From Celeribacter ethanolicus (lineage in GTDB: Bacteria > Pseudomonadota > Alphaproteobacteria > Rhodobacterales > Rhodobacteraceae), in NCBI RefSeq assembly GCF_001550095.1, contig NZ_LRUC01000018.1:218264-282263 (forward strand): a DNA stretch of 64,000 nt, read 5' to 3'. Every line of letters starts with the position of its first letter. Within the stretch, counting starts at the first letter, position 1. Shown here piece by piece: positions 41,779 through 50,678 of this stretch. Below the pieces are notes generated by a model. The model worked only from the letters and a program-made list of their open reading frames with translations, did not search any database and was not told the DNA's origin. Made by a program: the position numbers and the translations under genes.

Positions 41779-43311
41779 TCAGAGCGGAATGTTGTCGTGC
41801 TTTTTCCACGGGTTCTCGAGCTTCTTGTTGCGCAGGGCCGCAAAAGCCCGGGCCACACGTTTGCGGGTCGAGCGCGGCTGGATCACCTCGTCGATGAAGC
41901 CACGTTCCGCCGCCACGAAGGGGTTGGCGAAGCGGTCTTCATAGTCCTTGGTGCGGGCGGCGATTTTCTCGGAATCACCCAGTTCGGAGCGATAGAGAAT
42001 CTCGGTCGCGCCTTTGGCCCCCATCACGGCGATCTCAGCGGTCGGCCAGGCGTAGTTCATGTCGCCCCGCAGGTGTTTCGACGACATCACGTCATAGGCA
42101 CCGCCGTAAGCCTTGCGGGTGATCACCGTCACTTTCGGCACGGTCGCTTCGCCATAGGCAAAGAGCAGTTTCGCACCGTGCTTGATGACGCCGCCGTATT
42201 CCTGAGAGGTGCCCGGCAGGAAGCCCGGCACGTCGACCAGCGTCAGAACCGGAATTTCGAACGCATCGCAGAACCGCACGAACCGCGCCGCCTTGCGGGA
42301 GCTGTCGATGTCGAGACAGCCCGCGAGCACCATCGGCTGGTTCGCCACCACGCCGACCGTCTGGCCTTCGAGGCGGATGAAACCGGTGATGATGTTCTTG
42401 GCGTAATCTTCCTGAATTTCGTAGAAATCGCCCTCGTCCGCGATCGTGTGGATCACTTCCTTCATGTCGTAGGGCGTGTTCGCATTGTCCGGGATGATCG
42501 TGTCGAGCGCGTCGTCGATCCGGTCGGGCGCGTCGAAGAACGGACGCACCGGCGGTTTTTCACGGTTGTTGAGCGGCAGGAAATCGACCAGCCGACGCAC
42601 TTCGGAGAGCGCTTCGATGTCATTGTCGAAGGCCCCGTCGGCGACGGAGGATTTCTTGGTGTGGGTGGAGGCCCCGCCCAGTTCCTCGGCGGTCACCACC
42701 TCATTCGTCACGGTTTTCACCACATCGGGACCGGTCACGAACATGTAGGAGGTGTCGCGCACCATGAAGATGAAGTCGGTCATCGCCGGCGAATACACGG
42801 CACCGCCCGCGCACGGCCCCATGATCACGGAGATTTGCGGCACCACGCCGGAGGCCATGATGTTGCGCTGGAACACTTCGGCATAGCCCGCAAGCGAGTC
42901 GACGCCTTCCTGAATCCGTGCACCACCCGAGTCGTTCAGGCCAATCACCGGCGCGCCATTCTGCACCGCCATATCCATGATCTTGACGATCTTCTGGGCG
43001 TGTGTCTCCGACAGCGAGCCGCCGAACACGGTGAAGTCCTGCGAGAAGACATAGACCATGCGACCGTTGATCGTACCCCAGCCGGTAATCACGCCATCGC
43101 CGTAGAATTTGTTGTCCTGCATGCCGAATTCGGTGCAGCGATGGGTCTTGAACATGTCGAACTCTTCGAAACTGCCATCATCGAGCAGAAGTTCGATCCG
43201 TTCACGCGCCGTCAGCTTGCCCTTGGCATGCTGACTGTCAATGCGACGTTGTCCCCCTCCCAGGCGGGCGTTGTCGCGGCGATCGTGAAGTTCTTTAATG
43301 ATGTCTTTCAC
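41779..43311 (-). CDS. pccB: Propionyl-CoA carboxylase beta subunit (carboxyltransferase)
   Basis: A 510-residue carboxyltransferase of the crotonase fold. Markers are [79 protein letters not shown], and in the C-half [23 protein letters not shown] and [18 protein letters not shown]. It moves the carboxyl group from biotin on PccA to propionyl-CoA. The start is ATG 43311. It heads a string of co-directional small genes, and its upstream gap carries several TTTGC/GCAAA boxes for PccR. Confidence 0.95.
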   Translation of the reverse strand: MKDIIKELHDRRDNARLGGGQRRIDSQHAKGKLTARERIELLLDDGSFEEFDMFKTHRCTEFGMQDNKFYGDGVITGWGTINGRMVYVFSQDFTVFGGSLSETHAQKIVKIMDMAVQNGAPVIGLNDSGGARIQEGVDSLAGYAEVFQRNIMASGVVPQISVIMGPCAGGAVYSPAMTDFIFMVRDTSYMFVTGPDVVKTVTNEVVTAEELGGASTHTKKSSVADGAFDNDIEALSEVRRLVDFLPLNNREKPPVRPFFDAPDRIDDALDTIIPDNANTPYDMKEVIHTIADEGDFYEIQEDYAKNIITGFIRLEGQTVGVVANQPMVLAGCLDIDSSRKAARFVRFCDAFEIPVLTLVDVPGFLPGTSQEYGGVIKHGAKLLFAYGEATVPKVTVITRKAYGGAYDVMSSKHLRGDMNYAWPTAEIAVMGAKGATEILYRSELGDSEKIAARTKDYEDRFANPFVAAERGFIDEVIQPRSTRKRVARAFAALRNKKLENPWKKHDNIPL

Positions 43312-43383
43312 GGGTAAGCCTCCTCGTCATTTCGCGGGCACCATATGCCAGCGAAATATTCTTTCAAAGCAAGTTCTGGCAGA

Positions 43384-43437
43384 TTTGCAAAACATGCAAA
43401 ATCATTGCGCTGAAAAATGCAAATCTGCAAGGTTTGC
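43384..43437. promoter_or_regulatory. Cluster of TTTGC/GCAAA boxes, likely PccR operator of pccB
   Basis: TTTGCA-N5-TGCAAA at 43384-43400 is an inverted repeat. TGCAAA (43418-43423), TGCAA (43426-43430) and TTTGC (43433-43437) follow. The Rhodobacter PccR site is built from TTTGCAAA halves, and the pccR gene lies about 1.5 kb away. Exact half-site spacing differs from the published form, so the borders are approximate. Confidence 0.65.
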
Positions 43438-43552
43438 GCCCCCTCGAAACACCCTGCATCGCACAAACCAACGCCTGGGCTGTGCGAAAACAACAGCGGC
43501 CTGCGGCAGATTCCCCGTAGACAGATCGCTGCGCCCTCCTCATGGTGGCGCA

Positions 43553-44797
43553 ATGTCGCAAAACCGCATTTCCTCTCCGGACCGCACACCGTCGGCCCGC
43601 CTTCTCGACCGCCGCACCCCGCCGCACATCCTGACCCTCGTGCTGATGGCCGGGGTCTCGGCCATGACGATGAACGTCTTCCTGCCAGCCCTGCCGGAGA
43701 TGACCGACTATTTCGGCACGGATTACAGCGTCATGCAGCTTTCCATCGCGATCTTCCTCGCGGTGAACGCCGGGCTGCAACTGGTCATCGGTCCGCTTTC
43801 GGACCGGTTCGGGCGCCGCCCGGTGCTGATCGGTGGCATCCTGATCTTTCTCGCCGCCACACTCGGCGCCATCTACGCCCCCTCCGCGCAAGCCTTCCTC
43901 CTGATGCGCGCCGCCCAGGCCGGTATCGTCAGCGCCATGGTGCTCTCACGCGCCATCGTGCGCGACATGGTGCCCGGCGAAGAGGCCGCGCAGATGATCG
44001 CCTATGTCACCATGGGCATGTCTCTGGTGCCGATGGTCGCCCCCACGGTCGGCGGATTTCTCACCCATATCTACGGCTGGCAAAGCGCCTTCTGGCTGCT
44101 GTTCGGGGTCGGCTTTGTCCTTCTGCTCCTCGTGACCTTCGATGCAGGAGAAACCGCACCGAAAACCGGTGGTTCGATGAAGGACATGCTGCGCGGCTTC
44201 CCGGAGCTTCTGACATCGCAGCGCTTCCTCGGCTATGCGCTCTCCGCCGCCACGGCCTCGGGCGCCTATTTCGCCTTTCTCGGCGGCGCACCCTTCCTCG
44301 GCTCCACAGTGTTCAATCTGACCGAAGACAAGCTCGGCCTCTACATGGCCGCCCCAGCGATCGGCTATTTCTTCGGCAATTTCATCGCCGGAAGATACTC
44401 CGCCCGTTTTGGCATGAACACGATGATCCTGATCGGCGCAGGCATCTGCGCCCTCGGCGTATTCGTCTCCCTCCTGACCTTCCTCGCAGACCGCGCAACC
44501 CCGATGAATTTCTTCGCCATGATCTCGCTCCTGGGCGTCGGAAACGGGCTGCAACTGCCCAATTCCATCGCCGGATCGCTCTCCGTGCGCCCGCATCTGG
44601 CGGGCACGGCGGCGGGGCTCGGCGGCTTCATGTATATCGGTGGCGGAGCGGTGCTTTCGGCCTTCGCAGGCTCCGTCCTCAGCCCGGAAAGCGGCGGCAC
44701 ACCGCTTCTCGTCATCATGCTCTGCGCCTCGCTCTCCTCCATCGCGGCAGCCCTCTGGGTAGTGCTGCGCGAACGCAAGCTGATCCGCGAGGGCTGA
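43553..44797 (+). CDS. Bcr/CflA-type MFS drug exporter
   Basis: A 414-residue inner-membrane transporter with 12 helices of the DHA1 group. Markers are MNVFLPALPEMTDYFGTDYS, AIFLAVNAGLQLVIGPLSDRFGRRPVLIGG (the MFS motif A) and LMRAAQAGIVSAMVLSRAIVRDM (motif C-like region). It should export small hydrophobic compounds using the proton gradient. The start is ATG 43553; the site is poor. It lies between pccB (divergent) and pccR (co-directional, 74-bp gap), so a link to acyl-CoA metabolism is possible but not shown. Confidence 0.85.
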   Translation: MSQNRISSPDRTPSARLLDRRTPPHILTLVLMAGVSAMTMNVFLPALPEMTDYFGTDYSVMQLSIAIFLAVNAGLQLVIGPLSDRFGRRPVLIGGILIFLAATLGAIYAPSAQAFLLMRAAQAGIVSAMVLSRAIVRDMVPGEEAAQMIAYVTMGMSLVPMVAPTVGGFLTHIYGWQSAFWLLFGVGFVLLLLVTFDAGETAPKTGGSMKDMLRGFPELLTSQRFLGYALSAATASGAYFAFLGGAPFLGSTVFNLTEDKLGLYMAAPAIGYFFGNFIAGRYSARFGMNTMILIGAGICALGVFVSLLTFLADRATPMNFFAMISLLGVGNGLQLPNSIAGSLSVRPHLAGTAAGLGGFMYIGGGAVLSAFAGSVLSPESGGTPLLVIMLCASLSSIAAALWVVLRERKLIREG

Positions 44798-44825
44798 GCG
44801 CGCTTTCCCCTCTTGTCAGAACGGG

Positions 44826-44854
44826 TTTGCACTGGCAAACCTCGTTTTGCAAAA
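44826..44854 (+). promoter_or_regulatory. Palindromic TTTGC-ACTG-GCAAA and TTTTGCAAAA, likely PccR autoregulatory site
   Basis: Two perfect palindromes, TTTGC-ACTG-GCAAA at 44826-44839 and TTTTGCAAAA at 44845-44854, end 17 bp before the pccR start codon. Their core matches the boxes in front of pccB. The location suggests control of pccR by its own product. Confidence 0.75.
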
Positions 44855-44871
44855 GGGAAAGAGAGAAGAGC

Positions 44872-46269
44872 ATGGCCCAGCAGAAACTCTATGCCGGCGC
44901 GAAGCTGCGCGAAACGCGGACCCGTCTCGGGCTGACGCAGCGGGCGTTCGCCGAAAAGCTCGGCGTCTCCCTGCCCTACCTCAACCAGATGGAAAACAAC
45001 AACCGTCCGGTCTCGACCGGCGTGGTTCTGGCGCTGGCGCAGGAGTTCGGCTTCGATGTCACCGAACTCTCGTCGGGCGATGCCGAACGCATGGTCACCG
45101 ACATGCGCGAAGCTCTGGCCGATCCGGTGTTCTCCGACGGCGCACCGCCTCTGGCCGATCTGCGCCTGGCCGCCTCGAACGCCCCCGCGCTCGCCCGCGC
45201 CTTCCTCGAATTGCACCGCGCCTATCGCCAGACGACCGAACGGCTCGCGTCGATGGACGAGGCTCTGGGTCGCGAAGACATGCCGTCGCGCCCCAGCCCT
45301 TGGGAAGAGGTGCGCGACTTCTTCCATTATTGCGACAATTATATCGACGCGGTCGACCGCGTCGCCGAGAACATCGCCCGCAATCAAACTCGCGGCCGCG
45401 ATGTGATGAAAACCGCGCTCGACATGCTCGAACAGCATGGCATCACCGTGCGCAGCGGCGAACGCGACTTGCGGCATTTCGATCCGGAGTTGCGCGAACT
45501 GACGATCTCGTCACGCGCCTCGGGGGCCACCCGCCGTTTCCAGATCCTGCACCAGCTCGCTCTCGTGACCCAGGGCAAGCTGCTCGACGCCACGCTCGAC
45601 CTGGCGCGCTTCCATTCCGACGAGGCCCGCGAGATCGCCCGCATCGGGCTTGCGAACTATTTCGCAGGCGCGGCACTGTTGCCCTACACGACCTTTCTGG
45701 AGGCCGCGCAGGAAACCCGGCACGATCTGGAGATGCTGGCCGAACGCTTCGGCGCCTCGATCGAACAGGTCGCGCACCGGCTCTCCACGCTGCAACGCCC
45801 CGGTGCCAAGGGGATCCCCTTCTATTTCGTGCGCGTCGATCAGGCCGGCACGATCACCAAACGTCACTCCGCCACGCGGCTGCAATTCGCGCGCTACGGC
45901 GGCGCCTGCCCGCTCTGGAACGTGCACCAGGCCTTTGAGCGCCCCGGTCATTTCCTGCGGCAACTGGCGGAGACGCCGGACGGGGTGCGCTATCTCTCGA
46001 TTGCCCGCGACGTCTCGAAACCCGGTGGCGCCTTCCATGCGCCGGTGCGGCGCTATGCGATCAGCCTCGGCTGCGAGGTCACCCACGCCTCGGAACTGGT
46101 CTATGCCGACGATCTCGATGTCACCAAACCGGCGGCGTTCCAACCGATCGGCATCTCCTGCCGGATCTGCGAACGGCGCGATTGTCATCAACGCTCCGTA
46201 CCGCCTCTGGAGCGGCGCCTGACCATCGACCCGAACAACCGGGGCACTCTACCCTATCGGATCGAGTGA
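44872..46269 (+). CDS. pccR: PccR, short-chain fatty acyl-CoA regulator (XRE/ScfR family)
   Basis: A 465-residue transcription factor. The N-terminal XRE helix-turn-helix (about 9-63) reads LRETRTRLGLTQRAFAEKLGVSLPYLNQMENNNRPVS. An IrrE-like helical domain follows (FQILHQLALVTQGKLLD, then EAREIARIGLANYFAGAALLPY). The C-terminal DUF2083-type domain carries the cysteine cluster CRICERRDCHQRS. This is the architecture of ScfR regulators, which sense acyl-CoA; PccR of Rhodobacter sphaeroides activates propionyl-CoA carboxylase. Location next to pccB and the TTTGC boxes support the assignment. The start is ATG 44872. Confidence 0.9.
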   Translation: MAQQKLYAGAKLRETRTRLGLTQRAFAEKLGVSLPYLNQMENNNRPVSTGVVLALAQEFGFDVTELSSGDAERMVTDMREALADPVFSDGAPPLADLRLAASNAPALARAFLELHRAYRQTTERLASMDEALGREDMPSRPSPWEEVRDFFHYCDNYIDAVDRVAENIARNQTRGRDVMKTALDMLEQHGITVRSGERDLRHFDPELRELTISSRASGATRRFQILHQLALVTQGKLLDATLDLARFHSDEAREIARIGLANYFAGAALLPYTTFLEAAQETRHDLEMLAERFGASIEQVAHRLSTLQRPGAKGIPFYFVRVDQAGTITKRHSATRLQFARYGGACPLWNVHQAFERPGHFLRQLAETPDGVRYLSIARDVSKPGGAFHAPVRRYAISLGCEVTHASELVYADDLDVTKPAAFQPIGISCRICERRDCHQRSVPPLERRLTIDPNNRGTLPYRIE

Positions 46270-46340
46270 ATCTTTCGGTACGGCTGAGTATTTGGCCATC
46301 GGAAAACCAGAAAACCAGCCGGAAGCGAGATGATCAAAAG

Positions 46341-46372
46341 ACAAAACGCGCCCGAAACCGGACGCGCTTTTG
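46341..46372. terminator. Hairpin terminator behind pccR
   Basis: ACAAAACGCGCCC pairs, with one bulge and one G-U pair, with GGACGCGCTTTTGT, followed by TTGCTTTT on the plus strand. It separates pccR from the minus-strand tRNA genes and may also stop transcription coming from them. Confidence 0.75.
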
Positions 46373-46390
46373 TTTGCTTTTGCTGAAAAG

Positions 46391-46467
46391 TGGCGCGGTT
46401 GACGGGGCTCGAACCCGCGACCCCCGGCGTGACAGGCCGGTACTCTAACCAACTGAGCTACAACCGC
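46391..46467 (-). tRNA. tRNA-Asp (anticodon GTC)
   Basis: The 77-nt cloverleaf read on the minus strand has acceptor GCGGTTG pairing with CAACCGC, D-arm TAGCTCAGTTGG, anticodon stem CCGGC/GCCGG with loop CTGTCAC giving GTC, T-loop TTCGAGC and encoded CCA. A second identical gene lies 46 bp upstream. Confidence 0.95.
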
Positions 46468-46513
46468 GCAATGCTTTTCAAAGCGTGCCCCTAAGGGCTA
46501 TGTGAAGCAGCGA

Positions 46514-46590
46514 TGGCGCGGTTGACGGGGCTCGAACCCGCGACCCCCGGCGTGACAGGCCGGTACTCTAACCAACTGAGCTACAACCGC
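46514..46590 (-). tRNA. tRNA-Asp (anticodon GTC), tandem copy
   Basis: Identical over its length to the tRNA-Asp at 46391-46467, including loop CTGTCAC and the encoded CCA. The two are in direct tandem, 46 bp apart, and probably share one transcript with the tRNA-Val gene upstream. Confidence 0.95.
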
Positions 46591-46749
46591 TCGCTGCCGT
46601 TCCGGGGCTTGCGCCCCGAAGCGTGAGGGGCGTTCTATGGGGAGTGCAGGGTCCCGTCAAGCCGGGAATCGCGAAAAAGTGTCGGGGCAGAAGAAAAAAC
46701 TTCACGGTCTTTTCAGCACGGAGGATTTGCAGGAGAGACGGAGGGGAAA

Positions 46750-46825
<76 letters not shown>

Positions 46826-46888
46826 GGTGGACCGTCGTCTAAGGGAAAACGCCGCGCCTTGCAAGAGGCAGACAGAGGGGCTGCGGGA

Positions 46889-47674
46889 TTATCCCTGCGC
46901 CTTGCGCCAACCCGCCGCGCGCGCCTCGTCTTCGGAACAGAACCAGCGCTCGCCCTGTGCCTCGTTGATCCGCGTGCCGCCGTACCAGCGCCCGCCGGGC
47001 AGATGGTAGAGCTTGCCGGAACCGGAGATATTGCCCTTGATCGCGCAGGCTCCGGGCGGGGTTTGTTCCGGCTGTGCCCCACGTTTCTCAGCGCGGTAGG
47101 CCGAAGGCGCCTGCGCCCCCGCCCGCCAGAGCCCCTGCCCCTCGGCCCGAGCAACCTCTTCGAGCGCGACATAATCGCGAGCGTATTTCGCATAGGCATA
47201 GGCTGCGCCTGAGGCGACCAAGGCGGCGTTGATGTCCCCCGCCTTCGATGTGCAAACGGCGACAGTGCGGCCATAGCGGTCGGTGTCGCGGGCAACACAG
47301 CGCACCGATCCGACGGCCAGTTTCGCGAGCACCGCTTTCGACCATTGCCCACAAGCCCAGTCCTGCCCCCGCATGTCGGAACAGCTCTGCGACAGTTCCG
47401 GTGCGTCAATGCCGTAGAGCCGGATGCGGGTCTCGCCAATGGCCAGCGTGTCCCCGTCGATCACCCGCAGTGCACCATTGTCCGGCGTCGTCAGGATCGC
47501 GACTTCGGCAGGTTCTTCGGTCGCAGTCAAGTCAAGTCGGAGAGAGTTCGACGAAGATGGCAAAACTGTGTTCCGATCGCTCACGGCCTCGACCGTTTCA
47601 ATCGGAAGCAGGGTCATCCCAAGACCCACCGCGGCCCATAGAACCGCAACATATGGTATTCTACCCAACCTCAC
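46889..47674 (-). CDS. Thermonuclease-family (SNase-like) exported or membrane-anchored nuclease
   Basis: A 261-residue protein. An N-terminal hydrophobic helix (IPYVAVLWAAVGLGMTLLP) acts as signal or anchor. The staphylococcal-nuclease OB fold runs from about 62: LRVIDGDTLAIGETRIRLYGIDAPEL (catalytic Asp/Arg/Asp set), then RDTDRYGRTVAVC and INAALVASGAAYAYAKY. The C-terminal third has a small cysteine motif (GACAIKGNISGSGKLYHLPGG, then ERWFCSEDEARAAGW) like that seen fused to such nucleases. It would cut DNA or RNA outside the cytoplasm. It lies upstream of the tRNA series on the same strand. Confidence 0.85.
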   Translation of the reverse strand: MRLGRIPYVAVLWAAVGLGMTLLPIETVEAVSDRNTVLPSSSNSLRLDLTATEEPAEVAILTTPDNGALRVIDGDTLAIGETRIRLYGIDAPELSQSCSDMRGQDWACGQWSKAVLAKLAVGSVRCVARDTDRYGRTVAVCTSKAGDINAALVASGAAYAYAKYARDYVALEEVARAEGQGLWRAGAQAPSAYRAEKRGAQPEQTPPGACAIKGNISGSGKLYHLPGGRWYGGTRINEAQGERWFCSEDEARAAGWRKAQG

Positions 47675-47764
47675 GCGCGATTTGTGCGCGATTTGTTCTC
47701 CGAATGCAAGAGGACGCGCAACCTGCCGGTTAACGCGCCCTCGCTCTCGAAATAGAGGCAGCCG

Positions 47765-48007
47765 TCACGCCGGAGCGGTCAGAAGCCGGTAGATCTCATC
47801 CTTCAGATGCATCCGTTTCTTGCGCAACTCGGCCAGCGCCATATCCTCCATCGGGTGCACATCGGTTTCGGCGAGATGCACCTCGTCGTTCAAGGCGTCA
47901 TACTCCCCGACCAGGGTCGCGAAATGCGCATCGCTCGCTTTGCGTTCAGTGATTTTTCCGGCCAGATCCGGAAAATCAGCGGCGAGTTGGTGCGGTGTAT
48001 TGGACAT
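47765..48007 (-). CDS. YdcH family (DUF465) small coiled-coil protein
   Basis: An 80-residue helical protein: MSNTPHQLAADFPDLAGKIT, then FATLVGEYDALNDEVHLAETDV and ALAELRKKRMHLKDEIYRLL, the DUF465/YdcH pattern. The function is not established. ATG 48007 is preceded by GAGGAGA at good spacing. The frame upstream is not coding. It is monocistronic and divergent from a DMT transporter gene. Confidence 0.8.
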   Translation of the reverse strand: MSNTPHQLAADFPDLAGKITERKASDAHFATLVGEYDALNDEVHLAETDVHPMEDMALAELRKKRMHLKDEIYRLLTAPA

Positions 48008-48191
48008 GCGCGTCTCCTCAGTCTGATGGCCTTTGCTACAGTCTGGCCGCAGAGGACGGCCACACGCCTTGACACGGATCAAGGGATACCCGGCTTGCTC
48101 CCTGTTCCGCACAACGAGGTGCAAATATGCAGCCGGACGCGTGCGCTTTGAGTGAATTGCCATCGCCGGGGCGAGGCTTCACTGTCCGCGC

Positions 48192-49073
48192 ATGAGCGCA
48201 CCCTCACTGACCGCCCCCTCGAAATCCGTGACCGGCATTCTCTGGATGTTGTTCATGACGCTGTGCTTCGTCATGGTGAACGTCCTCGTGAAATATGTCG
48301 GCAACGGATTGCCCGTTCTGGAAAGCGCCTTCCTGCGCTTCCTGTTGGGCCTCGTCTTCCTTATCCCTGCGCTCGGCGCGGTGCGCAAAGTCCGCTTCAC
48401 GCCGCGAATCTGGAAACTCACCTTCGGTCGGGCGCTGTTTCATGCTCTGGCGATGTCCTGCTGGTTCTATGCCATGACCCGCATCCCGATGGGGGAGGTC
48501 ACCGCGCTGAACTTCATGAACCCGATCTACATCACGCTGGGTGCGGTGCTGTTGTTCGGCGAGCGGATCGCCCTGCCCCGAATTCTGGCGCTTGTGGTGG
48601 CCTTCCTCGGTGGGCTTGTCATCCTGCGCCCCGGGTTCCGCGAGATCGACCCCGGCCACCTGTCGATGATGCTCTCGGCCATGGCCTTTGCCGGGTCGTA
48701 TCTGATCGCCGGACGGTTGGTGAAGGAACTGCCCGCCGCCGTCGTGGTGTTCCTGATGTCGGTGACCGTGCCCCTCGTGATCGCACCTTTCGCGTTTCTG
48801 CATTGGGAAACGCCGAGCCTGCATGAGCTTCTGCTGCTCTTTTTCACCGCCGCCTTCGCCACATTGGGCCATTACGCCATGACCCGCGCTTTCGCCTGTG
48901 CGCCGCAATCCGTGGTGCAACCGGTGGTCTTCGTCCAGTTGATCTGGTCGGTGAGCTTCGGCTATCTGCTGTTCGGCGAGGCGGTCGATCCCTACGTGAT
49001 TCTCGGCGGCGCCATGATCATCGCGGCGATTTCCTTTATCACCTGGCGCGAAGCACGCAAGAAAGCCACTTAA
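48192..49073 (+). CDS. DMT-superfamily (EamA) transporter
   Basis: A 293-residue inner-membrane protein with ten helices in two EamA repeats (about 16-145 and 155-288). Markers are LVKYVGNGLPVLESAFLRFLLG, AMSCWFYAMTRIPMGEVTALNFMNPIYITLGAVLLFGERI and LGHYAMTRAFACAPQSVVQPVVFVQLIW. The family exports metabolites and amino acids, and the substrate is unknown. Its stop overlaps the convergent LysE gene's stop by 4 bp. Confidence 0.88.
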   Translation: MSAPSLTAPSKSVTGILWMLFMTLCFVMVNVLVKYVGNGLPVLESAFLRFLLGLVFLIPALGAVRKVRFTPRIWKLTFGRALFHALAMSCWFYAMTRIPMGEVTALNFMNPIYITLGAVLLFGERIALPRILALVVAFLGGLVILRPGFREIDPGHLSMMLSAMAFAGSYLIAGRLVKELPAAVVVFLMSVTVPLVIAPFAFLHWETPSLHELLLLFFTAAFATLGHYAMTRAFACAPQSVVQPVVFVQLIWSVSFGYLLFGEAVDPYVILGGAMIIAAISFITWREARKKAT

Positions 49074-49675
49074 CCGCCTCGGATCAACCCTACAGCAATC
49101 GACCACATCACAAGCGCGATCCCACCATCGAGCACGCGCCAAGACGTCTCGCGTGCGAACACCGGTGCCAGCAGACGTGCCCCGAATCCCAGAGAAAAGA
49201 AGAAGGCAAAAGACGCCATGATCGCCCCCGTGGCGAATCCCGCGCGCGCCTCGGGAAACCGGGCGGAGATCGCGCCCAGAAGCACCACCGTATCGAGATA
49301 GACATGCGGGTTGAGCCAAGTGAGCACCAGTGCGGTCAGCACCACCGTTTTCAGGCTTTGCGCCCCCTGTGTGGCCGCTTCGAGATGCCCACCCCCGCGA
49401 TAGGCGGCCAGCGCGGCCTTCGCACCGTAGAACATCAGGAACGCCGCCCCGCCCCAGCGCAGAATCGGCAAAAGCGGCGGAAAGGCCTCCGAAACTTGTG
49501 CGGAGGCGAAAACGCCCAGAGAGATCAGCAGCGCATCGGAAAGCGCGCAGACCAGCACCACAGGCAGCACATGCGCCCGCCGCAGCCCCTGCCGTAGCAC
49601 AAAGGCATTCTGCGCCCCTATGGCGACGATGAGGCTGAGCCCCGTGAGAAAGCCGATGAGCGTGGCGTGCAACAT
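49070..49675 (-). CDS. argO: LysE/ArgO-family amino-acid exporter
   Basis: A 201-residue inner-membrane protein with six helices. The sequence GFLTGLSLIVAIGAQNAFVLRQGLRR, then CALSDALLISLGVF and LTWLNPHVYLDTVVLLG, is the LysE/ArgO signature for export of basic amino acids, chiefly arginine and lysine. The start is ATG 49675. It is divergent from an ArgP-type LysR regulator across a 60-bp gap with a perfect palindrome, the classic argO/argP layout. Confidence 0.88.
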   Translation of the reverse strand: MLHATLIGFLTGLSLIVAIGAQNAFVLRQGLRRAHVLPVVLVCALSDALLISLGVFASAQVSEAFPPLLPILRWGGAAFLMFYGAKAALAAYRGGGHLEAATQGAQSLKTVVLTALVLTWLNPHVYLDTVVLLGAISARFPEARAGFATGAIMASFAFFFSLGFGARLLAPVFARETSWRVLDGGIALVMWSIAVGLIRGG

Positions 49676-49709
49676 GTGAAATCCTTTCCGGCATGGGGTA
49701 ACCAGAGCG

Positions 49710-49734
49710 GAAAGATTAGACAAATTAATCTTTC
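49710..49734. promoter_or_regulatory. Perfect palindrome GAAAGATTA-N7-TAATCTTTC between argO and argP
   Basis: Nine-base arms with a 7-bp spacer form an exact inverted repeat in the 60-bp divergent gap. LysR-type regulators bind such interrupted dyads. It abuts the argP start region, so it could repress argP and activate argO. Confidence 0.8.
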
Positions 49735-49735
49735 T

Positions 49736-50632
49736 ATGAACAAATTAGCCATGCTTAATCCATCCGATTACCCTGCCCTGAGTGCCCTCGCCGCCGTCCT
49801 GCGCCACGGCTCGTTCGACGCGGCGGCCCATGCGCTTTCCGTCACGCCCTCGGCGATTTCTCAACGGATCAAGGCCCTGGAGGAACGCATGGGCACGCCT
49901 CTGGTGCTGCGCGGCACACCGGCGCAGGGCACGGAGACCGGACGGCGGCTGGCGCGTCACATGGACGAGATCGGAATTCTGGAGGAACAACTCGCCCACG
50001 ATCTCGGGCAAAACGATGGTCCTGCCCTACGCGTGCCGCTGGCGGTCAATGCCGACAGCCTCGCCACCTGGTTCCCCCCCGCCATGGCGAACCTGCCGGA
50101 GATGCTGTTTCAGCTCACGCTCGACGATCAGGACCACAGTGCCGACTGGCTCAAGCGCGGCGAGGTGATGGCCGCCGTCTCTGCACGCGATACGGCCGTT
50201 CCGGGCTGCGATCTGCATCCGCTCGGCGCACTGCGCTATCTTGCCGTCGCCACACCCGCTTTTGTGGCGCGGCACTTCCCCGAAGGCATCACGTCAGAGG
50301 CGCTGAGCAAGGCCCCCTCGCTTGTGTTCAATGGAAAAGACCGGCTTCAGGACAATTGGGTCAGCTCGCAAACCGGGCGGCGCATCGCCCTGCCTGCCCA
50401 TCGTATCCCCTCGACGCAGGGCTTTGTCGATGCGGCCCTCGCCGGGATCGGCTGGGGGCTGAACCCGGAGGTGCTTTTGCGCCCGCATCTTGAAGCGGGC
50501 CGTCTCGTGTCCCTGTCCCCGGCTTCAACGGACATCGCGCTCTACTGGCATGTCTCGCGGCTCGCGGCCCCAATCCTTGCGCCGCTCACCGCCGCAGTCA
50601 GACAGGCCGCACGAACCGCGCTCATCTCATAA
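49736..50632 (+). CDS. argP: ArgP/IciA-type LysR transcriptional regulator
   Basis: A 298-residue LysR protein. The N-terminal winged helix is DYPALSALAAVLRHGSFDAAAHALSVTPSAISQRIKALEERMG. The effector domain has LAVNADSLATWFPPAM, the ArgP-type opening where lysine or arginine binds, and GFVDAALAGIGWGLNPEVLL. It would control the divergent exporter gene in response to basic amino acids. The start is undecided: ATG 49736 directly abuts the palindrome and ATG 49751 gives the usual family N-terminus; neither has a clear ribosome-binding site. A terminator follows the stop. Confidence 0.88.
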   Translation: MNKLAMLNPSDYPALSALAAVLRHGSFDAAAHALSVTPSAISQRIKALEERMGTPLVLRGTPAQGTETGRRLARHMDEIGILEEQLAHDLGQNDGPALRVPLAVNADSLATWFPPAMANLPEMLFQLTLDDQDHSADWLKRGEVMAAVSARDTAVPGCDLHPLGALRYLAVATPAFVARHFPEGITSEALSKAPSLVFNGKDRLQDNWVSSQTGRRIALPAHRIPSTQGFVDAALAGIGWGLNPEVLLRPHLEAGRLVSLSPASTDIALYWHVSRLAAPILAPLTAAVRQAARTALIS

Positions 50633-50659
50633 AAAACCCCGCGCAAGGCGGGGCTTTTT
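50633..50659 (+). terminator. Rho-independent terminator behind argP
   Basis: CCCCGC and GCGGGG with a GCAAG loop, flanked by a run of A before and CTTTTT after, directly follow the argP stop. It lies 20 bp before the convergent yebC stop and may serve both. Confidence 0.85.
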
Positions 50660-50678
50660 AAAGTCTTTTCAGACACGC

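Noticed and set aside
41680..43317. Plus-strand open frame of about 545 codons
   Set aside because: Antisense of pccB, which is unambiguous from its carboxyltransferase motifs.
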